A stretch of 64,000 bases of DNA from Epiperipatus broadwayi (lineage: Eukaryota; Onychophora; Udeonychophora; Euonychophora; Peripatidae): contig JAQFVV010006473.1 in NCBI GenBank assembly GCA_028023455.1, forward strand, positions 794,702 through 858,701, in the 5' to 3' direction. The position numbers and the translations under genes are program-made. Within the stretch, counting starts at the first letter, position 1; every line of letters begins with the position of its first letter. The notes under the pieces were generated by a model. That model saw only the letters and a program-made list of their open reading frames with translations, did no database searches and had not been told where the DNA came from. This document shows positions 54,642 through 64,000 of this stretch, piece after piece.

Positions 54642-54923
54642 TTATAAAATTTGTGCATCATAATTTTTCCTGACGGCAAGTAACTTCTCTTTTAGGTTTT
54701 CATATAGCATCCCAATTATATTTCTCTGAGTTATAATACTAAGTTTCTGGTTGAGCATAAATAAAACTGTATTAAGGCACTTTCCAAATATTTTTCCCTT
54801 AGCAATATTCTTAGGTATTTTTCCTTGTACTTCCATTTTACTGTAGGGTTTTCTGGCTGAACTTGAATAAAATTTCCTGGTAAGATAACTTTTAAAATTA
54901 GCAATCCATGTAGAGGCAGTCAA
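54642..54923 (-). CDS. Hypothetical 93-aa ORF in the repeat
   Basis: It encodes 93 basic residues (SYLTRKFYSSSARKPYSK, IPKNIAKGKIFGKCLN, LYENLKEKLLAVRKNY) without homopolymer bias, unlike chance frames nearby. It starts 120-180 bp downstream of the promoter-like pair at 55060-55125 in the same orientation, which suggests it is the first coding part of the element. No family recognised. Confidence 0.35.
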   Translation of the reverse strand: MTASTWIANFKSYLTRKFYSSSARKPYSKMEVQGKIPKNIAKGKIFGKCLNTVLFMLNQKLSIITQRNIIGMLYENLKEKLLAVRKNYDAQIL

Positions 54924-55059
54924 AATATTATATGTTACAAAAGAACTTTTAAAATAAATACAAAATTTTAAATTTATATTACTTTTCTAGCTACGGTGTT
55001 ATCAGCTAAAAAAATATGTTACTTTCTCTTTCACTTACACATTACTTCTCCTCCCGCTC

Positions 55060-55125
55060 CGTCTAATACTTATATTTTGTCTGCTAATTTACCTCCGTTG
55101 ATTGGTTAATGACTTTATTTTAGCG
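55060..55125 (-). promoter_or_regulatory. CCAAT/TATA-like promoter (leftward)
   Basis: On the minus strand, CCAAT (complement of ATTGG at 55101-55105) is followed by AAAATATAAG (complement of 55069-55078), then a GC-richer GACGGAGCGGGAGGAG stretch. The arrangement parallels that at 45205-45265. Confidence 0.4.
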
Positions 55126-55891
55126 CGAACAAATTTACACATTTTAGTTTTATAACAGACTAGACTTTTAAAATAAAGAATTGATGACGTAATGTCTCAA
55201 AATATTACTTAGACTAGTATTTCCAAATTCAATTATAATTTTATCAAAATCATTTAAACTTTAAAAATAATTATTAAAACAATATTTAATATTTCAACTT
55301 TTACTTTAAGGATCGATGGCAATAATATTTAGTTTCATATTCACAAACTTTATTATTATTCTAACAAGTGTGTGTGTGAAGGTATATAATATACAGTCAC
55401 GTGATTACTAACTTTATCAGATGATTTTTTATTTACGTCTCGGTCTAAATTACCAAAAACTGATATATTTTATAAAAATTTGGAAAATAATTTAAAAATG
55501 TTGAACTAAATATAATTCTCATCATCCTAAAGTTTATTTTAAACTATACTCTATTAATTTTGACTATTAAATATAATTATAACACTACATATAGCATTTA
55601 TTTAATTTATTAGTTTTAAAATATTATACTCAAATTATTAATATACTTTTAACTATTTATAGCTGTGTTATTTTATATGGCCAGCTTTTACAACCATAAG
55701 CAAGGATATCATTAAGCTTTATTTAACTGTTTTCTCTTAAAATAATCTATTACATTTTTATATACCAGGTATTTTCAGCTTTAAATTGTACTATAAAATT
55801 TAATTATCCTACTATTATTTATATATCCTACAAACATATCTTAAAATTTAAAATTTTTTTTAGTAATTGACCTTTCTACCTTATTATGACC

Positions 55892-55903
55892 TACAGACAA
55901 GGG

Positions 55904-55937
<34 letters not shown>

Positions 55938-56335
55938 GCCATGCTATTATATTTTGATATATACCTACAGACAAGGGCACTATATATATATATATATATA
56001 TAAAATACAGGCCATGCTATTAATTTTGATGAAGCTAAGGATGCCATCTTTTAGAGAAATTAAATAAAAAGAATTAAAGAATATTTATTATTATGATTCT
56101 GAGACAATTATCTTATTTAAAATTATTTTAGGTAAGTGGAATTGTGGATAATGTTTAGTTTAAATGTTATGTTTTAGTTCTTTACACTTGAGAAGTTTCT
56201 TGTACCAGTGAAACCATTGATTGTGCTTTAGAGTTTCTTTTTATTAGCCAGACTCGTTGAGTTGTGGATTTGGGGTACTTTTGATTATTTATTGATTAGT
56301 TTAGCTTTATGCTTTTAATATATATATATATATAT
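55892..56335 (+). mobile_element. 5'-truncated PLE 3' fragment with local duplication
   Basis: From about 55990 it matches family 1: ACAGGCCATGCTATTAATTTTGATGAAGCTAAGGATG (around 56007-56043) corresponds to 3936-3967 of the intact copy, followed by the C-terminal codons, the 3' tail (TTTAGTTCTTTACACTTGAG near 56173) and the family end (TTTAGCTTTATGCTTTTAAT) into (TA)n. Upstream, a ~75-bp segment (ACCTACAGACAAGGGCAC, TA run, ACAGGCCATGCTATTA) is present twice (55890-55965 and 55965-56030). It is a pseudogene fragment. Confidence 0.78.
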
Positions 56336-56478
56336 TTTGCGAGTTCATCCGTGTTAAAAACTTTTAATATTAATATACTGACGTTTCGACTTGGTCACAC
56401 AAGTGATTTGTGTGATCAAGTCGAAACGTCAGTATATTAATATTAAAAGTTTTTAACACGGATGAACCCGCAAAATAT
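56332..56478. repeat. 147-bp near-perfect palindrome with GAAACGTC motif
   Basis: Arms 56332-56402 and 56408-56478 match with two mismatches I can see, around a 5-base centre. The right arm reads GTGATTTGTGTGATCAAGTC then GAAACGTCAG and later ACACGGAT. The inverted repeat at 10423-10582 has the equivalent order (stem, GAAACGTCAG, ACACGGAAT). I infer a PLE terminal-region dimer, here directly abutting the (TA)n at the end of a PLE 3' fragment. Confidence 0.75.
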
Positions 56479-56516
56479 GTTTTTTATGTATTTAACCCGT
56501 GCAAATCTTCGTTTTA

Positions 56517-56548
<32 letters not shown>

Positions 56549-58200
56549 GAAGTTTGAAAGGAAAAGTAGAAATAAACACAAACTGTTATGTAGATATTTA
56601 TTTAAAATGTATACACTGGAATAAAAGTTTTAATGCTTAAAAGTATTATAAATTATTTTAAATCAAACATAAAGCAAATGTCTATTCAATGTTTTATTTA
56701 ATTGTGATTTTAATAATAAATAAAAAAATCTAAAACAAGCTTGTTTTCATTTTGTATTAGATAGTAATTATAAAGATGATCAATAATATGATAGACTTAT
56801 TATTATTAAGCCTATATAATTTAAGTGATTGAAGACAGTAAGAAAAGACTGTTTGTCTTAATAATAATATTTTGATGAACTATCATCTTATATTTTTTGT
56901 AGCAAGAGATACTTTTGGAAAAGTATCATTTATTGATATTTTTGCAACTAATTCTCATATTTGAAGATTTGGTCTCATTTGTCTACTCTCCATAATATGA
57001 TTTTATTATCTGAGCCTCATTGTGAAAGAGAACTAATAATTACTGAAAATAGGATTTTACATTTGTTAGTGCTTTATGTTTCTATACTTATTAGATTGTT
57101 TAGTGTATAAAAGTTAAAATTGCAATATTGTAGAAGAATGTTAAAACTTTTGGCTAGTGTATTTTGAGAAAATTTAATATTATTATTAAATATTCCTATT
57201 TTGATAAAAGTAGTGGATTATTCAACTAAATAAGTGTGATAACGGCATATTTTTAAAATCCATAATTTATTATTGTACTTTTAATGCATGGACTCTCATG
57301 TTGATATACACCCAGGCCTGCAAATTCAGTACAATATTTTTTTAATTTTTGATATATTTGTGAATATATAATCAGACATCATAATTTATTTTAATAGTGT
57401 TCTTTTATATTTGGTCACTTTTCTTAAAGTTTATTTTTTTAATTAGCTTATTTATTCCTGAATCGTTTATATTCTTATTATTTAAAGATTATAAATGTTT
57501 TTTCTTTTTTTTTAACGCCAAAAAGCAATCGTTAATCAAAAATACAAATTTATATATTACTTCTACTATATGACTTCGTAAACTAATCTTTATTTATTAA
57601 ATTAAATCTGTCATTGCGACGTCTAGACTTTATTATAATTAATTACGCTGTTATGTTTTCAAATTATTGAAATCATCAAAAAGTAATATTTTGATTATTT
57701 ATTTCTATGAATACATATTTTATAAAGTCTAGTTCAATATTTTTAATTTTATCACTATATTTAAAGTATTTAATGTGCTTTAACTATTTACAGTCGAAGC
57801 AATTTGATTTAGTGAATTATTTTCTTTCAAATATTCTCTTTTAATGTAGGCATATACAACCACCTACGTATTTATCAAGTATATTAAAAGAGAGAAAAAA
57901 AATAATACAACGCGTATTGTAATTACATTAATACTTTCAGCAATTATTGTTTTATCATAGCAATTTTACATAGATTTTTAAAAAAAAAATTCTATGCATT
58001 CATTATTTTAACCCTTGATTTACTTTAATATTCACTGTTGAAATAATTAATTTCTAGCTAATGTCCATTGAATATATAAACCAATTATTTATTAGGATGT
58101 TTTTTGAAACAACATCAATTTCTAAAATACGTATGAGTCACATTTTCCCGCAATCTATTTCAACTGTTCGGTTGCATATTTATTATGTATTATTCTGCGG
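56479..58200. other. AT-rich, no gene seen
   Basis: An (AC)n(AT)n tract at about 56518-56548 and otherwise featureless AT-rich DNA. Confidence 0.55.
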
Positions 58201-58321
58201 GATTCGAACTCAGACTTTCATACGACTTACAACTCTCAGTGCCATGTGTGTGATCAGGTGGATCAGAAATATAAGATGGCACTGAGAGTTGTAGGTCGTG
58301 TGAAAGTCTGAGTTCGAACTC
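58201..58321. repeat. Inverted repeat with tRNA B-box-like ends
   Basis: Arms 58201-58245 and 58276-58321 are inverted with about three mismatches around a 30-bp spacer. Weaker pairing continues outwards. Each arm, read outwards from the spacer, contains GAAAGTCTGAGTTCGAA, and the left arm continues TCCCGC, resembling the T-arm/B-box of a tRNA. It could be a head-to-head pair of SINE or PLE tails. Confidence 0.65.
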
Positions 58322-58329
58322 AGCATATA

Positions 58330-59690
58330 TTACATATATAAATGCAGGTGTAAACATGTACAATGTATTATGTATTATTACGTAAATTATTTTTTCTCAG
58401 CATCAGCCATTCCAAATATTATATACTTTTTAATGAATTAAATCTACCTTAATATAAATAATTTTAATCTGGCCAATAGTATTTAAAACTAGAGTTCATT
58501 ATGTTGTAGTCTCTGATCCTTTTATTTCTCTTAAAAATAAAATTATGCCATTACATTTAATTTCTATAGACTAAAATCTGTTCCCACATTTTAAATTTTT
58601 TTCCATAATTTATTCTTACTCACCTATTCTAATTCTATTTTTAGGATCTTAAAAATATTTCAAATAATCATTTATTTTCTGTAAAATGTTTCAATCAAAT
58701 AAATAATAATAAAGAAATTATTTTCTATCCAGCTTTTTGATTGAAATGCATTCTAAATTTTCCTAATTTTTTTTTTCATCCAAGTTCTGTTATGTAAATA
58801 TTTTGTAAATAATGGAAACTACTTCAAATATTCTATTGATTATTAATAGCTTAAAGTCATTTTTCCAGTTTATATAATAAACTAATTATCATTATCTTTC
58901 ATTCATCTTTATCATTATTACCTAAACTTTTATTAAAATTGCTTTTTATTTTTTATCTAATTATTTTCCTACTTTTTTTCAGAAATCCATTTTGTTATAG
59001 AGTTAATTTTTCCAAATCATTGAATCATGTATTCATTTATCATTAAATCATGTATTCATTTATCAATAATCCCAATCACCCAAACTATTTTTTACAAATT
59101 TATTAAATATTTTATTTAAGTTCTATATTTACACATTTCCCTTCCTCTTCTATATTTAATAATCGAAGAGCCTTTTCTTTAGTATTTATCTTCCCATGAT
59201 TATTTCATAATTCTATATTCATGTTTAATTTTTTGAAATAACCTTTTTTTTTTTTTAAGTTCATTCAATTTTTATCATGAATTTTGCTCAAATTATTTTT
59301 TTCTATTAAATATCTATCTCAAGTAACATTTATATGATTCTCTTTTATTTGTTTGAAATTAACTTTTTATACTCTCTATATGATGTTTTATATTTGAATA
59401 TACAATTTTTATAAGAGTTTTTTTTAAAGCTTTTAGAGAAGTTTTTATTTTTATTTTATGTAGTTATGCCCATAACCAGACTAGCTAGGCAGTAAATATT
59501 AGTAGGTATGTAAATATCTAGATATTTAGTTAATAGTAAAACAAGAATAAAAAATGCTAAAATCCTCATTAATCAGTATATATAAACAAAGTAATACATT
59601 TTCTCTTTGTTCTCTGGGCAACTGCTCTTTTTTTATTACCTTTAATCTGATTTTATGTAAGTCATAAAATTTGAAGAGAAATATTTATAG
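58330..59690. other. AT-rich, no gene seen
   Basis: No gene. A ~24-bp tandem duplication (AATCATGTATTCATTTATCA) lies at about 59023-59063. Confidence 0.55.
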
Positions 59691-59699
59691 AATGTGTTA

Positions 59700-60981
59700 T
59701 ATTTGAATTTGAGAAAAGTAATTTATATCTAAATTATAATTAATATAATAAGCAATTATGTTGATGATTATTTTTGGTGTTTAATGGTAATAATAAGAAG
59801 TCTGAAATTTTTTAAAAATATATTCGTAGATTAAAAGATTCAATTTACAAAAGAAAAATAAAGAAAGAATTCAATTAATTACATGGATATTAAAATTAAA
59901 AAAGTTATATAGAATTACAGAGTAAATATTGAGACATGTATATATAGAAAAAGTTCATTTCGTAAATTATTAAATAAGTCAGAATCTGATATAGATTATG
60001 TACATAAAATAAACATTTTTAATAATAGTGTAATTAGGGCAATTAATTTATGTTCTGAGGAAAATATTTTGAAGAAGAAAATGAATAATATAAGAATGAA
60101 GCAATGAAAAATGGTTATCCAATAAAAATTATTAATAAATTATGTGATAAAAGAAATATTGCAAAGATAAAAAGAAATTTAAATAAAAATAATATCTATG
60201 AGAGAATGTATAGTAGTTATAATTTATCAAAAAAGTACTTTCTTTGATACAAAAAAATAAAGAATATTAACAAAAAATATAAAAAGGAAACCAAATTAAT
60301 TATTAAATCAGTTCACAAAAAAAAATTCTAGGTAATTTGATTAATAAAACAAAAAAATGAAAATGTTGAAAATTAAATATCAATAGAATTTATATAATTA
60401 GATGTTTAAATTATAAGAAAGATAACAAAAATGTATCATATATTGACACAACAAAAAATAAGCAAAAAGAAAAAAACAGACTGAAATTGCATTTAAATAA
60501 TAAGAATTCAAATATTTATATACATAGCAAGAAATTTAAACATGGAAATTTTGATATAAACATGTTAAAAAAGGTTAAATTATACAAGGAAAGAATGTTA
60601 AAAAGTATTTATATATTAACAAAGAAAAACCAGTTTTAAATAAAACAAATTGTTAAACAATGATTTTAATTATAAGTAATTTATAGTGTATATAAATAGT
60701 AATACATAAAAAATTGTTGGTATTTCTGGGTTTGAAAATGTTGTGTACTTTTGTGTAAGATCTAAAAAAATTGGTTTAAAAAATAAAGAATAGGGGGAGG
60801 TAAGTAATTGTAATAGTAAAATTTTTATAATGAAAAGAGTTATATATAAATAGTAAAAAATATTATATTATGAGCTTAAAATATATATTTATAACAATTT
60901 GGCACAGGATGGTACTATTGTATGGAGAGTTTTGCCTTGCTTAGTAACAATTATGTGCTAGTATAAGAGATGGTGATCATG

Positions 60982-60983
<2 letters not shown>
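59700..60983 (+). pseudogene. PLE family 3: RT catalytic motif, thumb and GIY-YIG remains
   Basis: RT YVDD is encoded at 59757-59768. After frameshifts, the frame near 59912-60060 reads NIETCIYRKSSF, then DYVHKINIFNNSVIRAINLCSEENIL, the classic PLE thumb (xETxIYRKPTF...KxxxIxxLIxRAxxICS). Near 60384-60620 an open stretch shows INRIYIIRC, VSYIDT (GIY and YIG equivalents, with Gly lost), LKLHLNN, IHSKKFKHG and a C-terminal helix, that is, a degenerate GIY-YIG nuclease. The 3' tail includes GTATGGAGAGTTTTGCC (60927-60943), also found in the 16.8-17.0 kb dimer, and it ends in (TA)n. There are several stops. The RT upstream of YVDD is not recognisable. Confidence 0.75.

Positions 60984-61018
<35 letters not shown>
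60984..61018. repeat. (TA)n at PLE 3' end
   Basis: About 17 TA units follow the family-3 tail directly. Just beyond, ATCAAGCA and TGCTTGAT form a small inverted repeat around another TA run. Confidence 0.9.
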
Positions 61019-61021
<3 letters not shown>

Positions 61022-64000
61022 AGCATCTACAAATATATATATATGCTTGATAATGAAACATTGGAAACATGTGCATAATGTATTGGAGTATATATAGATT
61101 TATATAAATAAATAAAAAAAGTTTTTAAAAAGAAAAAAAGTAATTCTATTAGAGTTTTTATATATGAAACACATAAATACTTATACTGGAAACTAATGAA
61201 GTTGTTGATGCACTTATTAAAAGGTTTTCTATCTTCAACAGAGTAAAAACATGTTTTATGCACTTAGCACTTAATATTTTTTGTTCTCTGTATAGCTTCT
61301 CTGTCAAGCGCTTCATACGCTTTTAATTTTATATATCGTGCTTTAAAGTAATGATCTCTATTCTTTAATATTTTATTACTATAAAATGCCAGTTAAAAGC
61401 AATATCTTCTGAAAACATTTGCACAATGGAACACTACATAACTTAGACTAAAATACTTTCTAGAATGCAATGCAAGAATACTTGCTAGAGTGCAGTCACT
61501 GAACTTTTTTTATACAAAAAGAAAATTGCAGCTTAAAGAATCAGTAGATACTTCTATATGGCAATCCTTATTTGGTATATATCCAACATTAATAGTTTTT
61601 TATATATGTTACTTCTATGTTTTTAATTTTAAAATCTACAGTAATAATAAATCTATGACTTTTCATATTAGATAAAATAATTCATTTGCACAAATGAAAG
61701 GCAGATTGCTTTCTACTGAGCTTGAATTGACACCAAGCATTCCTGAATCTAAGATAAAATGTAGATTTTGGTCAGTGTATCAGTTGATAGCTTTGAAAAA
61801 AAATTGGAAAATTTTCAATATCAAAACTATTGTCTTTTATCATTTTCAAATATAAAGCCATACTTGATAAATTCTATGCTGTCTTTAGAGATTGCATAAC
61901 AACTGTAAAAAGTTGTTTATTAGATTGACATCTCCCATTAGAGCACATTAAGTGCACACATTTTAAAAGTAGATAATAAACATATTTTTTTTTTATAATC
62001 ATATAGTTCACAGATGATATTGACTGACATTATATCATAAAACTGGATTTAAAATAAAAAGATGAAGCAGAATAAAAATATTTTTTATATAGTAAAAATA
62101 TTTAATAAAATACAAAGTTTTGTAACAATACAATTTAGTCAATAATGGAAGTTTCAATATTTTAGTTTTTTGAAATATTTGAATAAATTGTGATAAATAT
62201 ACTAAGTTTCAACTTATCTAAAATATCAACGTATGGCAAATTTAGTTGTAAATGCCTGGAGAAAAAAAGACACAGTGAATTGCAAATTCTAGATAAAGAT
62301 TGGGGAAAATTAAATTTTTAAGATGAGAAGAGAAAGTTACTGAGGGATGAAAGTTATAACAAATATATTTTTGAAAATTTGATTTATTCAGAAAAGCATA
62401 ATGTTATACGATTTTAAACAGAAGTCTTAATAATTCAGAAGGGTTATAAAGAATTTGTGTATATAAAATATATATGGCTTGACATACTATTTTTTTTATT
62501 TTCTTTAAAGTTTTCCTATCAGTAGTTGCTATGTATAATAACTAACATTTATTTTTGATGCTCTGCAAAGCATAATGTTAATTTAAAAAATGGCATACTA
62601 TGTTAAAATAAATAATATGTTTTAATTTAAAAATCTATCCAACAAACTTAATGATGTCATTAATATAAATGACAATAAAAGTAATTTATCAACAAAAATG
62701 TGATATAAATTCCATCCATGAGTGTTCATTAAAAAATATGTGTGGATCTATGTTAAGCACCCAGAATACTTCTTCAGAAATGTTTGTAGTTAATATAAAA
62801 GACCTGCATAAATAATTTTTGATAATAATTGTTTATTAATAAAATAATTTTAATGGATAAACTTTTAAAATTTTTTAACTATTTTGAAAATGTTTATTGT
62901 TTTAACTGTACGTCAAGCTGATGCATTTTTTAAATATTTGATAGCATGGCATTCCGGTAAAAATGATAAGATGATTTTATTAAAGATCTTTAAAGTAATT
63001 ATTGTAAATATTTTTGAATTTACGTTCTCATAGATAGAGAGCCATAGGTCAGTATAAAATTTAAATATTTTTTCTTAAGGCAAAACCCGATGTTATGACT
63101 TACTGAAAGCCAGTTAATTTGTTAACACTACATATTAGAGTTTTATATTTGAATATTTTTATCTTTGCCACTAAAATAGTGATACCTAATAAAAGTTTTT
63201 TTTGTTTAATTTTACAATTTTAAAGGAGCGTTTTTTCATCATGACAAAAATTAATGATTAAAGCAAGGTTGTCTTAAACTTAGTAGAGTACATCTACTAT
63301 ATCAAATATAATTTTAATTTGATTATTTTGAATGCTATTGATTGAATGTCATTCATATCTGGAATAATTGATTATAAGCATGGAGAGATTACAGAAGCTA
63401 TTTTTCTGAGTATTGTTAAATATTAAGTTTTCATGAAAATTCTTAACTACTCGAAAGCATTTAAAATTTAACTCTAATTTTATCCATTTCATTTCAAGGT
63501 CAGGTCATTGAGTTTTGATTGCTCCCAAAGCTGATTATGTCAGAGAAGCAAAATTGGTAATATATATATATAATAAAGTTGTTCTGCTCTTTTTTTTTAA
63601 TTGGTAATATATATATATAATAAAGTTGTTCTGCTCTTTTTTTTTAACTGATTGTATTTATATAATTTTTATAGAGTTGTACACAAATCTTTCAATGCTA
63701 TATTCTTTAAAATATATTTAAAATTCTACACAAAAATTATTAAATTAAATACATATATCAAGAAAAAACTCCCAGTTAAAAAATTATATTTGATAATCTA
63801 TCTACAAATACCAACAAATAGCATAATAAAAATAATTTAATTGAGATTAAGTTTATGATTGTGATTCTCTTGATATCTATTTATTATTTATTTGAATAAT
63901 TTATTGGCCTTTAAAGGAAATTATCTGAAAGTATTTTATCAATTTTTTAAATAAACATTTTATAATAAACAAATTTACAGAGAAATAAAAAAAATAGACA
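61019..64000. other. AT-rich, no gene seen
   Basis: No supportable gene or RNA. The only structured feature is the perfect tandem duplication listed separately. Confidence 0.55.
63554..63647. repeat. Perfect 2 x 47-bp tandem duplication
   Basis: 63554-63600 and 63601-63647 are identical, including a TA run and a nine-base T run. Perfect identity across homopolymers points to a very recent duplication or an assembly overlap error. Confidence 0.95.

Larger units (their letters stand above)
51340..55125 (-). mobile_element. Unrecognised repeat family, minus-strand copy
   Basis: The left end is homologous to the end of the 45181-48548 copy in opposite orientation. The right end carries a CCAAT/TATA pair reading leftwards. 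Inside, minus-strand protein-like fragments occur (one open frame at 54642-54923, and broken ones such as MKMDPWKTEKFIEYLNKVP near 54330). No polymerase, integrase or transposase motif is visible. Limits are tentative. Confidence 0.4.

Overview
The window is a very AT-rich (well under 30% GC by eye) stretch of an invertebrate-type animal nuclear genome. The signs are long (TA)n, (GA)n and (AC)n microsatellites, Penelope-like retroelements (PLEs), RTE-type and Jockey/I-type non-LTR retrotransposons, hAT-like and piggyBac-like non-autonomous DNA elements, hammerhead ribozymes, and no bacterial gene structure. I cannot name the species. I found no convincing intact host gene. Almost everything recognisable is mobile DNA in various states of decay, separated by gene-free AT-rich DNA.

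Layout. 2.0-4.4 kb: a near-perfect head-to-head palindrome of two 5'-truncated PLE copies, each coding from the reverse-transcriptase YVDD motif through a GIY-YIG endonuclease, set between (TA)n tracts. 5.5-7.4 kb: a second, older head-to-head PLE dimer of another family. 7.47-7.67 kb: a short element carrying a hammerhead ribozyme with a canonical core. 9.5-10.35 kb: a decayed PLE on the minus strand. 10.4-10.6 kb: a small inverted repeat with a GAAACGTC motif. 10.64-11.55 kb: about 2.2 tandem units of ~400 bp, each with a hammerhead-like motif on the minus strand, between (TA)n tracts; this resembles a metazoan retrozyme. 16.8-17.0 kb: a small head-to-head dimer of PLE 3' tails. 20.9-22.9 kb: a decayed Jockey/I-type LINE. 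26.57-27.06 kb: a hAT-like MITE with a perfect 8-bp target duplication. 27.3-29.9 kb: a third PLE head-to-head dimer, split by an RTE retrotransposon with a ~12-bp target duplication. 29.92-35.54 kb: an LTR-like element with ~1.76-kb direct repeats flanked by ATAT; its right repeat was later hit by a 291-bp insertion and by a 739-bp piggyBac-like TTAA element. 36.2-40.6 kb: a diverged direct duplication whose indel pattern suggests poorly polished sequence. 41.6-42.9 kb: a 1.2-kb element with long terminal inverted repeats. 45.2-48.5 kb (+) and 51.3-55.1 kb (-): two copies of an unrecognised repeat family. 50.9-51.3 kb: a fourth PLE head-to-head pair. 55.9-56.5 kb: a PLE 3' fragment and a 147-bp palindrome. 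58.2 kb: a tRNA-like inverted repeat. 59.7-61.0 kb: a third-family PLE with YVDD and GIY-YIG remains.

How it fits together. PLE copies of several families repeatedly occur as inverted head-to-head dimers with both 3' ends pointing outwards, often into (TA)n. The hammerhead elements also lie between (TA)n or (AC)n(AT)n tracts. I infer a (TA)n-targeted PLE machinery that leaves inverted dimers and may also mobilise the small ribozyme elements. That link is inference, and parts of the PLE/hammerhead association are known for animals.
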